From assembly GCF_014083985.1 (NCBI RefSeq), contig NZ_CP046907.1, positions 4,750,501 through 4,814,500 on the forward strand: a stretch of 64,000 bases of DNA, given 5' to 3'. Under the pieces are notes generated by a model. That model was not told the origin of the DNA. It did no database searches and saw only the letters and a program-made list of their open reading frames with translations. The position numbers were made by a program, and so were the translations under genes. Each line of letters begins with the position of its first letter. The first letter of the stretch is position 1. Source of the DNA: Streptomyces sp. SCUT-3 (lineage in GTDB: Bacteria > Actinomycetota > Actinomycetes > Streptomycetales > Streptomycetaceae). Shown piece after piece: positions 36,319-46,079 of this stretch.

Positions 36319-37266
36319 ATGACCCTCCACGCCACCGCGCCGCCGGCCGTGCGCACCCGCGCCGAACGGCGGGCCCGCGCCCGGCGGCGGCTCACCCCCT
36401 ACGCCTACGTCGCCCCGTTCTTCGCCCTGTTCGCCGCCTTCGGCCTCTTCCCGCTGCTCTACACCGCCTACGTCTCCCTCTACCGCGTCGAACTGCAGAC
36501 CCCGGGCGAGATGGAGTGGCGCGGGCTGGACAACTACACCGCCCTGCTGGGCGACGAGTTCTTCTGGACCGCCCTGCGCAACACCTTCACCATCGGCGTG
36601 ATCTCCACCGTCCCCCAGCTGCTGATGGCCCTCGGCCTGGCGCACCTGCTCAACTACCGGCTGCGCGCCCGCGCGTTCTACCGGGTGGCGATGCTCCTGC
36701 CGTACGCGACCTCGGTCGCCGCCGCCACCCTGGTCTTCGCCCAGCTGTTCGGCCGCGACTTCGGCCTGATCAACTGGGTGCTGGGCCTGGCCGGCATCCA
36801 CCCCGTGGACTGGCAGTCGGGCACCTGGAGTTCGCAGATCGCCGTCTCCACCATCGTGATCTGGCGCTGGACCGGCTACAACACGCTGATCTACCTGGCC
36901 GGCATGCAGTCGGTCCCCGCCGAGCTGTACGAGGCCGCGGCCATCGACGGCGCCTCGCGCCGGCAGCAGTTCCTCCACGTCACCCTGCCCGGGCTGCGCC
37001 CCACCATCGTGTTCACCGTGGTCGTGTCGACCATCGGCGCCACCCAGCTGTTCGGTGAGCCGCTGCTGTACGAGGGGAAGATCACCGGCGGCATCTCGCA
37101 CCAGTACCAGACCCTGGGCCTGTACATGTACGAGCAGGGCTGGGGCTACTTCCACCTGGGCCGGGCCGCCGCCATCGCCTGGGTGATGTTCTCGCTGATC
37201 GTCCTGCTGGTCGGGGTCAACGCGGCGCTCGCCCGCCGGCGCAAGCTCCAGGAGGCCTCCCGATGA
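36319..37266 (+). CDS. cebF: ABC sugar transporter permease (CebF-like)
   Basis: Membrane permease of the MalF type, 315 aa. Six hydrophobic helices follow a basic N-terminus (RTRAERRARARRR); the EAA loop that contacts the ATPase is ELYEAAAIDGASRRQQFLHVTLPGLRP (about 210-235). Stop overlaps the cebG start by 4 nt (ATGA). No ATPase gene is nearby; in Streptomyces such systems use the shared ATPase MsiK encoded elsewhere. Confidence 0.9.
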   Translation: MTLHATAPPAVRTRAERRARARRRLTPYAYVAPFFALFAAFGLFPLLYTAYVSLYRVELQTPGEMEWRGLDNYTALLGDEFFWTALRNTFTIGVISTVPQLLMALGLAHLLNYRLRARAFYRVAMLLPYATSVAAATLVFAQLFGRDFGLINWVLGLAGIHPVDWQSGTWSSQIAVSTIVIWRWTGYNTLIYLAGMQSVPAELYEAAAIDGASRRQQFLHVTLPGLRPTIVFTVVVSTIGATQLFGEPLLYEGKITGGISHQYQTLGLYMYEQGWGYFHLGRAAAIAWVMFSLIVLLVGVNAALARRRKLQEASR

Positions 37267-38177
37267 CCGTGCTCGCCCCGCCGCCGCGCAGCGGCGCCCC
37301 CGCGAAGGACACCGCGGCCGGCCGCCCCTCCCGCCCCTCCCGGTCCACCGGCGCGGGCCGCCAGCACCACGGCGGCCGCCTGGCCCACGCGATCCTGATC
37401 GTCGCCGTGCTGTTCTCGGCCTTCCCCTTCTACTGGACGATCGTCGCCGCGACCCGCTCCAACGCCGACCTCGCGCAGACCCCGCCCTCCCTGCTGCCCG
37501 GCCCGAACCTGCTGCCCAACATCCGGGCGGTGCTGGAGGAGGCCGACATCGGGAAGGCGCTGCTCAACTCGCTGATCGTCTCCGGCTCGGTCACCGTCGG
37601 CACCGTGCTGTGCTCCACCCTGGCCGGCTTCGCCTTCGCCAAGCTGAGGTTCCGGGGCCGCGGCGCGCTGCTGGCGGTCACCGTCGGCACGATGATGATC
37701 CCGCCGCAGCTGGGGGTGATCCCGCTGTTCATGATGATCGCCGAGCTGCAGTGGGTGAACCAGCTGCAGGCGGTGATCCTGCCGGGCCTGGTCTCCGCCT
37801 TCGGCGTCTTCTTCATGCGCCAGTACCTCGTCCAGTCCCTCCCCGACGAGCTGATCGAGGCGGGCCGGGTGGACGGCGCCTCCACCGCCCGGATCTTCTG
37901 GAGCATCGTGGTGCCCGTCGCCCGCCCCGGGATGGCCGTCCTGGGAATGCTGACCTTCATGGCCTCCTGGAACGACTTCTTCTGGCCGATCGTCGCCCTG
38001 AGCTCGCAGGAGCCCACCGTGCAGGTGGCGCTGCGCCAGCTCGGCGGCGGCTACGTCAACGACCAGTCGGTGATCATGGCCGGCACCCTGCTCGGCACGC
38101 TGCCGGTGCTGCTGGTCTTCGGCCTCCTCGGCCGGCAGATCGTCGGCGGCATCATGCAGGGCGCCGTCAAGGGCTGA
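37263..38177 (+). CDS. cebG: ABC sugar transporter permease (CebG-like)
   Basis: Membrane permease of the MalG type, 304 aa, with six helices and the EAA motif LPDELIEAGRVDGASTARIFWSIVVPVARPGMAV (about 200-230). The first 40 residues are a Ser/Arg/Pro-rich cytoplasmic tail. Coupled to cebF by the ATGA overlap and followed by bglC 54 nt downstream. Forms the transmembrane channel with CebF. Confidence 0.9.
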   Translation: MTVLAPPPRSGAPAKDTAAGRPSRPSRSTGAGRQHHGGRLAHAILIVAVLFSAFPFYWTIVAATRSNADLAQTPPSLLPGPNLLPNIRAVLEEADIGKALLNSLIVSGSVTVGTVLCSTLAGFAFAKLRFRGRGALLAVTVGTMMIPPQLGVIPLFMMIAELQWVNQLQAVILPGLVSAFGVFFMRQYLVQSLPDELIEAGRVDGASTARIFWSIVVPVARPGMAVLGMLTFMASWNDFFWPIVALSSQEPTVQVALRQLGGGYVNDQSVIMAGTLLGTLPVLLVFGLLGRQIVGGIMQGAVKG

Positions 38178-38231
38178 CCCGGCCGCCCCTTCGCCACCCC
38201 GTACCCGCCCTCCGTTGGGAGCCCTCGACCG

Positions 38232-39677
38232 ATGACCGCGATCGACGCCCGCCCCGCCTCCGCACCCGCCTCCGCGCCCGCGGGCCTGCGCTTCCCGCCG
38301 GCCTTCCGCTGGGGCGCGGCCACCGCCGCCTACCAGATCGAGGGCGCGGCCTCCGAGGACGGCCGCACGCCCTCCATCTGGGACACCTTCAGCCGCCGGC
38401 CCGGCGCGGTGCGCAACGGCGACACCGGGGACACCGCCGCCGACCACTACCACCGCATGCGCGAGGACGTCGCCCTCATGGCCCGCCTCGGCCTGACCGA
38501 CTACCGCTTCTCCGTCTCCTGGCCCCGCGTGCAGCCCACCGGCCGCGGCCCCTCGGTCCGCAAGGGCCTGGACTTCTACCGCGCCCTGGCGGACGAACTG
38601 CTCGAGCACGGCATCCGCCCCGTGGCCACCCTCTACCACTGGGACCTCCCGCAGGAGCTGGAGGACCGCGGGGGCTGGCCCGAGCGGGACACCGCCGAAC
38701 GCTTCGCCGACTACGCCGCCCTGGTCGCCGACGGGCTCGGCGACCGGGTGCACACCTGGACCACCCTCAACGAACCCTGGTGCAGCGCCTTCCTCGGCTA
38801 CGCGTCCGGCGTGCACGCCCCCGGCCGCACCGAACCGGCCGCCGCGCTGCGCGCCGCCCACCACCTCAACCTCGCCCACGGGCGGGCGGTCGAGGTGCTG
38901 CGCGACCGCGTCCCCGCCGCCGAGGTCTCCCTCACCCTCAACCTGGCCGCCGTCCGCCCCCTGACCGGATCCGACGCCGACCGCGACGCCGCCCGCCGCA
39001 TCGACGCCCTGGCCAACCGGGTCTTCCTCGACCCGGTCTTCCGCGGCCACTACCCGCAGGACCTGATCGAGGACACCGCGGCCCTCACCGACTGGTCCTT
39101 CGTCCGGGACGCCGACCTCGCCGCGATCAGCCGGCCGATCGACGTCCTCGGCCTCAACTACTACTCGCCCACCGTGGTCGCCGCCGCCGACCACGGGCAG
39201 GACGGCGGCGGGGGAGCGGACGGCACCGGGCCGTCCCCCTGGCCGGCCGCCGACGGGGCCGTCCGCTTCCTGCCCGCCCCCGGGCCGCGCACCGCCATGG
39301 ACTGGCCGGTCGACGCGGACGGCCTGTACGAGATCCTGGTCCGGCTGCGCGACGAACTGCCCGGCACCGCGCTGATGGTCACCGAGAACGGCGCGGCGTA
39401 CGAGGACTACGCCGACCCCGAGGGCGACGTCCACGACCCCGAGCGCGTCGCCTACGTGGACGCCCACCTCGAGGCCGTCCACCGCGCGATCGCCGACGGC
39501 GCCGACGTGCGCGGCTACTTCCTGTGGTCGCTGCTGGACAACTTCGAGTGGGCCTACGGCTACAGCAAGCGCTTCGGCATGGTCCACGTCGACTTCGCCA
39601 GCCAGCGCCGCACCCCCAAGGACAGCGCCCGCTGGTACGCGCAGGTGATCGCCCGCGGCGGGCTGCCGCCCCGCTGA
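38232..39677 (+). CDS. bglC: GH1 family beta-glucosidase (BglC-like)
   Basis: Cytoplasmic glycoside hydrolase family 1 enzyme, 481 aa, with no signal peptide, so it hydrolyses imported oligosaccharides such as cellobiose. [38 protein letters not shown] is the family N-terminus; the acid/base is E181 in TTLNEPWCS and the nucleophile E385 in [21 protein letters not shown] and [24 protein letters not shown] complete the active-site set. In Streptomyces BglC also removes inducer for CebR, giving feedback. Confidence 0.93.
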   Translation: MTAIDARPASAPASAPAGLRFPPAFRWGAATAAYQIEGAASEDGRTPSIWDTFSRRPGAVRNGDTGDTAADHYHRMREDVALMARLGLTDYRFSVSWPRVQPTGRGPSVRKGLDFYRALADELLEHGIRPVATLYHWDLPQELEDRGGWPERDTAERFADYAALVADGLGDRVHTWTTLNEPWCSAFLGYASGVHAPGRTEPAAALRAAHHLNLAHGRAVEVLRDRVPAAEVSLTLNLAAVRPLTGSDADRDAARRIDALANRVFLDPVFRGHYPQDLIEDTAALTDWSFVRDADLAAISRPIDVLGLNYYSPTVVAAADHGQDGGGGADGTGPSPWPAADGAVRFLPAPGPRTAMDWPVDADGLYEILVRLRDELPGTALMVTENGAAYEDYADPEGDVHDPERVAYVDAHLEAVHRAIADGADVRGYFLWSLLDNFEWAYGYSKRFGMVHVDFASQRRTPKDSARWYAQVIARGGLPPR

Positions 39678-39689
39678 CCCGTGCGCCGC

Positions 39690-39722
39690 CCCGGCCGGAC
39701 GTGCCCGCCCCGTCCGGCCGGG
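39690..39722. terminator. 11-bp-stem hairpin after bglC
   Basis: CCCGGCCGGAC (39690-39700) and its complement (39712-39722) with an 11-nt loop, 13 nt after the bglC stop. Confidence 0.6.
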
Positions 39723-39836
39723 CGCGGGCCCACCCCTGCCCCGGCCGGACGCGCCCGGTGGCCCGCCCGGCGACCGTCCTGCGGCCCCTGCGGCCCGCGC
39801 GTCCCGCCCGCCCGCCGGACGTGGAACGATGTGGGG

Positions 39837-40508
39837 GTGACCACACCGCTTTCCCCGAACGACGTCCCGCACGAGCACGACCGGCAGCACGGCGAGAGCC
39901 CTGCGCAGCAGGTGCGCCAGGGCCTGCTCGTCGCGGCGGCCGTCGCCGTGCTGGGTGTGGCCGTGGGGCTGCTGTGGCTGTGGCTGGCCCCGAGGGTGCC
40001 GATGATCTCCGACGGCAAGGCCGTCTACCTGGCCAACTCCGAGGGCGAGGAGTCGATCGCGGCGGACGGCACCTTCGCGCTGCTGGGCGCGGGCGCGGGG
40101 GTGCTCGCGGCACTGGCGGTGTTCTGGAGGCTGCGCCGCGGCGGGATCGCGGCGGTGCTCGGCCTGGCGGCGGGCAGCCTCGTCGGATCGGTCCTGGCCT
40201 GGCAGCTGGGCGTGTGGCTGGGCCCCGACCAGGACCTGGTGGCCCTGGCCCGCGCGGCCGGCGAGGGCAAGGTCTTCGAAGGGCCCCTGGTCCTCAGGGC
40301 GGAGGCCGCGCTGCTGGTGTGGCCGTCCGTCGCGATGCTCGCCCACCTGGGCCTCACCGCGGCATTCGGCCCCGAGGACCCCGAGTGGGCGCTCCAGCCG
40401 ATGCCCGAGGACTGGACCCACCGCAACCAGCCCCCGTCCGGCGGCCCGCACCCCCCGCCCGCGGGCCCGCACGCCTCCTGGCCCGCGCCGGACGGCCCGC
40501 GCCACTGA
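39837..40508 (+). CDS. DUF2567 domain membrane protein
   Basis: A 223-aa protein with four hydrophobic segments (about 25-45, 70-90, 100-122, 155-172) and the DUF2567-like motif SEGEESIAADGTFALLGAGAGVLAALAVFWRLRRG. Pro/His-rich cytoplasmic C-terminus. Two GTG codons six bases apart (39831 and 39837) are possible starts; 39837 gives VTTPLSPNDVP and has the more typical beginning. Function unknown. Confidence 0.75.
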   Translation: MTTPLSPNDVPHEHDRQHGESPAQQVRQGLLVAAAVAVLGVAVGLLWLWLAPRVPMISDGKAVYLANSEGEESIAADGTFALLGAGAGVLAALAVFWRLRRGGIAAVLGLAAGSLVGSVLAWQLGVWLGPDQDLVALARAAGEGKVFEGPLVLRAEAALLVWPSVAMLAHLGLTAAFGPEDPEWALQPMPEDWTHRNQPPSGGPHPPPAGPHASWPAPDGPRH

Positions 40509-40527
40509 GGCGGTACCCCGCGCGGAC

Positions 40528-40617
40528 AGCACCCGCAGCACCCGCAGCACCCGCAGCACCCGCGTCAGCCGCAGCACCCGCGGCCTCCGGCCCCGTACCG
40601 GCCTCCGGCCCCGTGCC
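40528..40617 (+). repeat. 9-bp and 18-bp tandem repeats in the DUF2567-ybaK gap
   Basis: AGCACCCGC occurs in four exact tandem copies (40528-40563), one degenerate copy and one more exact copy (to 40581). They are followed by two near-identical 18-mers, GGCCTCCGGCCCCGTACC and the same with GTGCC (40582-40617). Nothing coding is evident in the gap. Confidence 0.9.
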
Positions 40618-40634
40618 GTGCGGCCCGGCGGGCC

Positions 40635-41135
40635 CTAGGGGCGGGCGACGGGGGCGGTGGTGGCGCCGGTGAGGCGGACCAGGTCCTGCGGGGGCAGTTC
40701 GACCTCCATGCCGCGCCGGCCGGCGGAGACGAAGACCGTCCCGTGCTCCAGGGCGGTGGCGTCGACCACCGTGCGCAGCCGCTTGCGCTGGCCGAGCGGG
40801 GAGATGCCGCCGCGCACGTAGCCGGTGGTGCGCTCGGCCGCGGCGGGGTCGGCCATCGCGGCCCGCTTGCCGCCGACCGCCGAGGCCAGCGCCTTGAGGT
40901 CGAGCGACCCGCTGACCGGGACGACGGCGACGGTCAGCGTGCCGTCGACGTCGGCGACCAGGGTCTTGAAGATCCGGGCGGGGTCGGTGCCCATGGCCTC
41001 GGCGGCCTCGCCGCCGTAGGAGGCGGCGGCCGGGTCGTGCTCGTAGGTGTGCACGGTGAAGGCGACGCCGGCCGCGGTCAGCGCCACCGTCGCAGGGGTT
41101 CCGGAGCCGCCCTTGGCCCTGTCCTTCTTGCCCAC
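40635..41135 (-). CDS. ybaK: YbaK/EbsC family Cys-tRNA(Pro) deacylase
   Basis: Aminoacyl-tRNA trans-editing protein that hydrolyses mischarged Cys-tRNA(Pro), 166 aa. Motifs: ATVALTAAGVAFTVHTYEHDPAA, RIFKTLVADVDGTLTVAVVPVSGSLDLKALASAVGGKRAAMADPAAAERTTGYVRGGISPLGQRKRLRTVVD (the catalytic Lys is in FKTLV), FVSAGRRGMEVELPPQDLVRLTGA. GTG 41135 gives VGKKDRAKGG; a TTG nine bases upstream in frame is a possible alternative. Confidence 0.9.
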   Translation of the reverse strand: MGKKDRAKGGSGTPATVALTAAGVAFTVHTYEHDPAAASYGGEAAEAMGTDPARIFKTLVADVDGTLTVAVVPVSGSLDLKALASAVGGKRAAMADPAAAERTTGYVRGGISPLGQRKRLRTVVDATALEHGTVFVSAGRRGMEVELPPQDLVRLTGATTAPVARP

Positions 41136-41205
41136 CGCGTCCAACCGCCTCTTCCGTGTCCTCGGGCCGTGTGCGTGTCCCCGTCGGCCGGCCGGGGCCG
41201 GCCGG

Positions 41206-41926
41206 TCAGTTGGGGCTGACCGGCCGCCGGGTCAGCTCGGTGGCCGGCAGTGACGGGAGCCTACCGATCACCGCGGCCTCGCGCCTGAGCATTTCCAGCT
41301 CGGCGCGCAGCCGGGAGGCCGTGTCGGGCGCCTCCAGCAGCCTGCTTGACCGGCAGTTCGGCGACGGTCGCGGCCGCGACGAGGTAGGACAGGACCGAGG
41401 GGTCGTCGGGCAGCTCCTGGGAGGCGGAGATGGTCCGCTCCCGCGCCCCGGCCAGGCGCTTCTGGTAGGTGCGGAAGGTGCGCAGCACGCCCGAGGCCAG
41501 CGCTCCGGCGCCCTCGCCGGGCACCTCCGGGAGGTCCTCGACCTCGGCGACCAGGTAGGGGCCGGTGGTGTCGACCGACAGCACCCGGAAGCGGGTCGTG
41601 CCGGTGGCGACCAGCTCGTACCGGCCGTCCTCCTCCTTCTGCACGGAGGCGACCTCCGCCGTGCAGCCGGTGAAGTACAGCGAGCGCTCCAGGTCGGGGC
41701 CGAAGCCCGACGTGGCGGTGGAGTCCGGCACCCCGGGGCCCGACGGCCCGGTCTCCAGGCCGTCGCGGATGCCCACCACGCCGAACCGGCGCGGGGCGTC
41801 GGCGGGCAGTTCCAGCAGGTCGGCGACGAGCGCCCGGTACCGCTCCTCGAACACGTTCAGAGGCAGCACGAGACCCGGGAACAGCACCGAGTTCAGCGGG
41901 AAGAGCGGCAGGCGCGCGGTGGTCAC
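41206..41926 (-). pseudogene. LON-substrate-binding-domain protein, frameshifted
   Basis: Lon N-terminal-domain protein (not the full protease), normally about 240 aa. GTG start VTTARLPLFPLNSVLFPGLVLPLNVFEERYRALV, intact through LPDDPSVLSYLVAAATVAELPVKQ (about 195 codons). At base 41341 the frame shifts by one: reading on in the second frame gives LLEAPDTASRLRAELEMLRREAAV then IGRLPSLPATELTRRPVSPN and a TGA at 41206-41208. As given, the first frame ends at 41261 with about 28 unrelated residues. Either a true late frameshift or a sequence error. Downstream of, and in the same direction as, the unknown gene next to it. Confidence 0.85.
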
Positions 41927-41937
41927 GACACCACAGC

Positions 41938-44067
41938 CTACGGCGCGTCGTGCTCCGCCGGGCCCCGGGCCCCGTCTCCGGCCCGCGCGCCGGGGACGCC
42001 GTCCGGGCCGCCCGTCCCGGCGCCGTCCGCCCCCGCGTCTCCCGGCGGCACGGCCTCCGGGGGCGCGGTCCGGGCGGCCGCGAGCCGGGTCCGCGCACCG
42101 AGCAGGGCACCGGCCGGACGCCCGGACAGGTACAGCGCCGCCCCGGTCAGCAGCAGCGGGCGCAGGACGCCCGGCCCGCCCCGGCCCCACTCCCACCAGG
42201 CGTGCCCGGCGGCGGCCAGCAGCACCAGCGCGGCGGCGGCCCGCGGCGCCCACCACCGGGCGGACGGAGGACGGGCCCCGGCCGGGCGAGTGGGGCGGGC
42301 GGGGGCCCGCCCGCCCCCGGCGGCCGCGGCGCCCCCGGGCCCGGCCGGGGCCGGCCGCTCCCGCAGCAGGTGCGCCCCGGGGACGTCCTCCAGCGTCCGC
42401 GCCGTCCGCCCGTACTCCTGCGGCGGGGGCGGCAGGCCGAGGGCGGCGAGCGCCTCCTCCTGCCTGCGGGCGGCGGGGAAGCCGTTGCTGCGCAGCACCG
42501 CGGTGAGCGGCCGGGCGTCTTCGACGCCGAAGGCGGACGCCAGGGCCCGCGCGGTTCGTGACGCCTCGGCGAAGTCGGGTATCCGCGACGCCGGGTCCCA
42601 CCGGTGGCACGCCTGCTGCCCGCCCCCGCGCACCAGGGCGACACCGGCCCGGTCGCCGTCGCGGTGCAGCACCAGCACCGGCCATCCCTCCCCGGCGGTG
42701 AAGGACTCCGCGGCGGCGGTGAGCGGGTCCTCGCCCGGCGGGCCGGCCCGGCCCCGCCGGGACCCGCCCGCCGCCGGGCCGCCCGCCGCCTCCACCCACG
42801 TCAGACGTCCGTCCCCCGCCGGGGCCAGGCGCAGCGCGGCGCCGGACGCCGGGGCGGCCCGCGCCACCTCCGCGGGCGGGGCGGCGCACAGCGCCAGGAC
42901 GTGCGGCTGCCACTGTCCGGCCTCCCGCGCCCCGGAGCGTTTCCGCGGCCCGGGGCGTTTCCGCGGCCCGGGACGGCCCCGCGCCCCGGGCCGCGCGTCC
43001 CCGCCCGTGCCGCCGTGCCGCGCGGACGGTGACGGCGGGGCGCCGAAGAACGGCACCCGGGAGGCCGCCTGCGTCCGCACCCCCGTGCGGAACCCGGCGA
43101 ACTCCCGCAGCGGGTCGCCGAGGTGGGCCCAGGGGCGGCTGCGCACGTGGACGCCGACGGCGCGGAACTGCTCCAGGGACTCCTCCCACCGCTCCCGCAC
43201 GGCCAGCAGCAGGGCGAGCTCGTTGCGGAATCCGGCCGCCTCCGGGTCGCCGGGCCCGTAGTGGGCGGACAGCTCCGCGGCGCGGTCGATCGCGGCGTCG
43301 ATCCGGGACGGGGTGACGGCCGCGTCCGGCTTCCGCCCGGCGACCACGAGGTGCTCCACGGCGGCGGTCAGCGGCAGCGAGTTCAGCAGCGAGCCGGGCA
43401 GCGCGTCCTCGGCCGCCCGCTCGGCGAAGTCGAACGCCTCCCCGGGCGCGTCCCGTCCCGCGCCGCACAGGTACCGCAGGGCGGCCGCGTGGCAGCCGTA
43501 GTGGTGCGGGGCCCGGGCGACGGCCTGCTCCCAGTACGCGTCGAAGACCTCGCGGGGCGCCCGGAGGCCCGCGGCGTGGTCGACCGCCACCCGCCAGGGC
43601 ACCGGGTCCGAGGGTGCGGCCCCGGCTGCGGCCCGCAGCACCGGGGCACCGTCGCGCAGCAGGGCGGCGGCCGCCTCGGACCGCTCGCGGGCGGCGTGCC
43701 CGGCCCGGTCCGGGGCGAGCAGCGCCCGGGCCCGGTGCACGCACAGGTCGGCCCTGACCAGGAGGGCGTCGGGATCGTCGGGGTCCTCCCGCAGCCAGGC
43801 GTCCAGCCGGCCCGGGTGGTGCAGGGCGAAGGAGGCCAGTCCGGCGGCGTACTCGCTGCGCAGCTCCCACCGGGCGCCCAGCCGGGTGTCCGCCAGCAGT
43901 TCCGCGGCGGGACGGAGGTCCCCGCCGCCGGCCGCGGCGAGCACGTCCCGCAGCCCCGGCGCCGGGGCGTCCAGGACGAGGTCCTCCTCGGGCGGGAGGC
44001 CGGCCCCGACGGAGGCACCGTGGCGCAGCGCGCGGGGGAGGGCGAGGAGGCGACGGAGTGCAGGCAT
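41938..44067 (-). CDS. large Ala/Arg-rich uncharacterised protein
   Basis: A 709-aa protein that I cannot assign to a named family. Residues 1-330 are helical with TPR-like character ([79 protein letters not shown]). A basic linker with repeated [17 protein letters not shown] follows at about 360-380, then a mixed domain and two hydrophobic segments (about 610-650) near the C-terminus. ATG start; no signal peptide. Ortholog genes are expected near LON-domain genes in streptomycetes. Confidence 0.6.
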   Translation of the reverse strand: MPALRRLLALPRALRHGASVGAGLPPEEDLVLDAPAPGLRDVLAAAGGGDLRPAAELLADTRLGARWELRSEYAAGLASFALHHPGRLDAWLREDPDDPDALLVRADLCVHRARALLAPDRAGHAARERSEAAAALLRDGAPVLRAAAGAAPSDPVPWRVAVDHAAGLRAPREVFDAYWEQAVARAPHHYGCHAAALRYLCGAGRDAPGEAFDFAERAAEDALPGSLLNSLPLTAAVEHLVVAGRKPDAAVTPSRIDAAIDRAAELSAHYGPGDPEAAGFRNELALLLAVRERWEESLEQFRAVGVHVRSRPWAHLGDPLREFAGFRTGVRTQAASRVPFFGAPPSPSARHGGTGGDARPGARGRPGPRKRPGPRKRSGAREAGQWQPHVLALCAAPPAEVARAAPASGAALRLAPAGDGRLTWVEAAGGPAAGGSRRGRAGPPGEDPLTAAAESFTAGEGWPVLVLHRDGDRAGVALVRGGGQQACHRWDPASRIPDFAEASRTARALASAFGVEDARPLTAVLRSNGFPAARRQEEALAALGLPPPPQEYGRTARTLEDVPGAHLLRERPAPAGPGGAAAAGGGRAPARPTRPAGARPPSARWWAPRAAAALVLLAAAGHAWWEWGRGGPGVLRPLLLTGAALYLSGRPAGALLGARTRLAAARTAPPEAVPPGDAGADGAGTGGPDGVPGARAGDGARGPAEHDAP

Positions 44068-44233
44068 GGATCCGCTCACTGGGACGGCGGGTGCGGCCCG
44101 GCGGGCGCGGCCGGTACGCCGGACCGCCGCGGGCACGGTGCGGCGTCCGGGCAAGGTTGTACCGCGCCGGGTCAACGGCGGGCAAAGCGCGCCGGCCGGG
44201 CACCCGCCCGGGGCCCGGGCCGTGCGTGCCGCC

Positions 44234-44299
44234 CGGGCCGTCCGCGCCGGCCGCCGCTGCCGGGGCGCCCCGGCAGCGGCGGGCGGCACGGACGGCCCG
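44234..44299. terminator. two-tier inverted repeat downstream of the beta-repeat membrane gene
   Basis: An inner perfect 32-bp palindrome (44251-44282) is enclosed by outer 11-bp arms CGGGCCGTCCG (44234-44244) and their complement (44289-44299). Lies in the 248-bp gap after the minus-strand gene at 44316, so it probably ends that transcript. I see no gene in this gap. Confidence 0.6.
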
Positions 44300-44315
44300 G
44301 CGGCCCGGCTGCGGG

Positions 44316-45884
44316 TCAGTTGCGGCTCAGTACCCTGGTCACGCCGGCGGCCACGGTGGTGGCCAGGACCCAGCCCACCAGGATCAGCGCGGTCGCCGCC
44401 CACTGGTAGGCGCCGGCCGGCCGCCAGGCGGTGTCCTGTCCCAGGTCGATCACGGGCAGCAGCAGGTCCAGCGAGTACAGGGCGGCGTTCCAGTGCGGGC
44501 CCTCGCCCGCCTTCATCGGCTCGGGCGGGTGCAGGGAGAACACCGCCGCGCCCACGCCCCACAGCACCGCCATCCACACCGCCGCCCGCCCGGGGCGGTA
44601 GCCGTAGGCGACGGTCCAGTCCTGCAGGTGGCCCCAGAGCACGGCGGCCGGCGACAGCGTCTCGCGCCGCCTGCGCTGCTTGGCCAGCAGCACCCGCCGG
44701 GCCTGTGCGTCCTCCCCGTTGGCCCGCAGGGCGGCGGCCAGCTGCTCGTACGGCTCGGGGTGGAACTCCGGGGTGGCCGAGGCCAGCCACTGCAGCCGCT
44801 CCCGCAGGGGGAACGGGCCCAGCGGGCTGAGCCGCTCGTAGGTGAACCCGGCCAGGTCGATGCCGCCGGGCCCGGGCCAGCTGCTCATCGAGTCCGTCAG
44901 GTTGCCGACCTTGGCGCTGTTGAGGTTGACCCGGCCGGTCGGCGGGGTGTCGACGGTGAACCGCAGGTCCGGGGTCTGGATGCGGCGCAGCGACAGCTCG
45001 GTGCCCGCGCCCAGCCGGAACCGGGCCCGGTCGATCACCACCGCGTTGCCGAACCGGCCGTCGTCCAGGCGCACCCCGCTGTCGACCGACAGGTTGCGGG
45101 TGCGGGCCCCGGCGGGCGGGGTGCCGCCGCCGGCCGGCCCGCCGGTCATCCATCCCGCGCTGAGGTAGAGGGTGTGCTCGACGGTGACCCGTGCCGCGTT
45201 GAGCGCGTACCGGCCCCGGGGGTTGCGCAGCCGCGAGCCGCGCAGGCTCAGCCGCCCGCCGATCTGGGCGCTGCGCAGGCTGATCTCCCCGGTGGAGTCG
45301 ATCAGTTCGGCCTCCATGTCCTGGCCGACGGTCATGCCGTCCGCGGAGATCGACCTCCCGTGCCGGTTGCTGCCCACGGTCAGCTGGTTCAGCAGCACGT
45401 CGGTGCCGATGTGCGCGTCGGTGAGCCGTATGCCGCCGGGCACCGAGCACTGCGGCAGGTGCAGGTCGCCCTGGGTGGACAGCCGGGCGGCCTCCAGCCT
45501 CGGCAGGGCGCAGCGCACCATCCGCAGGGTGGTGAAGGAGCACTCGGGCATCAGCACGTACATCTCGAACCGGCAGTCGTGCAGCTCCACGTAGGGCCGC
45601 ACCTCGCCGCCGGAGAGGTTCAGCTGCCCGGTGACGAACGCCCCCGACAGCTTCAGGGACGTCACCCGGCCCGGCACGGGCTCCGGCCCGTGCAGCAGCA
45701 GCCGTGCCACGACGTCGGCGCGCACCCGCCGTTCCGGCCCCCAGGGCCGGTCGGAGGCCGGGTCGTCCCGCTCGGGCACCCCGCTGCGCAGGTCGTGCAC
45801 CTCGCCGCGCCGGAAGGCCTCCCACATCCCCCGTTCGGCCGGTGTCAGGTCGTCCGGCACCTGTTCGTCGGCCGCCTCGGTCAC
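44316..45884 (-). CDS. uncharacterised beta-strand-repeat protein with C-terminal membrane helices
   Basis: A 522-aa protein of unknown function, often left as hypothetical or oxidoreductase in streptomycetes. Residues about 60-330 are a run of short beta segments ([70 protein letters not shown] and onward) recalling a right-handed beta-helix such as a pentapeptide-repeat or polymer-forming domain. Two membrane segments follow: [15 protein letters not shown] (about 435) and [24 protein letters not shown] at the end. GTG 45884 follows GGGGAGG; a longer TTG reading exists. Confidence 0.7.
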   Translation of the reverse strand: MTEAADEQVPDDLTPAERGMWEAFRRGEVHDLRSGVPERDDPASDRPWGPERRVRADVVARLLLHGPEPVPGRVTSLKLSGAFVTGQLNLSGGEVRPYVELHDCRFEMYVLMPECSFTTLRMVRCALPRLEAARLSTQGDLHLPQCSVPGGIRLTDAHIGTDVLLNQLTVGSNRHGRSISADGMTVGQDMEAELIDSTGEISLRSAQIGGRLSLRGSRLRNPRGRYALNAARVTVEHTLYLSAGWMTGGPAGGGTPPAGARTRNLSVDSGVRLDDGRFGNAVVIDRARFRLGAGTELSLRRIQTPDLRFTVDTPPTGRVNLNSAKVGNLTDSMSSWPGPGGIDLAGFTYERLSPLGPFPLRERLQWLASATPEFHPEPYEQLAAALRANGEDAQARRVLLAKQRRRRETLSPAAVLWGHLQDWTVAYGYRPGRAAVWMAVLWGVGAAVFSLHPPEPMKAGEGPHWNAALYSLDLLLPVIDLGQDTAWRPAGAYQWAATALILVGWVLATTVAAGVTRVLSRN

Positions 45885-46066
45885 ACGCGCCTCCCCGTCC
45901 TCCCGCGCACCCTGAACACCCTTGCCACCAGACGGTATCGGCAACGGCCCGCGCCCGGGGGAGCCTTCGGTGACGCCGGGTGCGCGGAGCGTTCCGGGCC
46001 GGCGCCCGCCGCGGTTCCGTTCGTCTCACCACGTGGCGCCCGTCCGTGTTCGTCCCGGGGCATCCC

Positions 46067-46072
46067 TACACT
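46067..46072 (+). promoter_or_regulatory. -10 element of the his operon
   Basis: TACACT, 7 nt before the GTG of hisD, with no Shine-Dalgarno: a leaderless transcript is likely. The -35 is weak. Confidence 0.6.
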
Positions 46073-46079
46073 TGGGGGC

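Noticed and set aside
40528-40617. CRISPR array
   Set aside because: Units of 9 and 18 bp lie directly in tandem with no spacers; not CRISPR.
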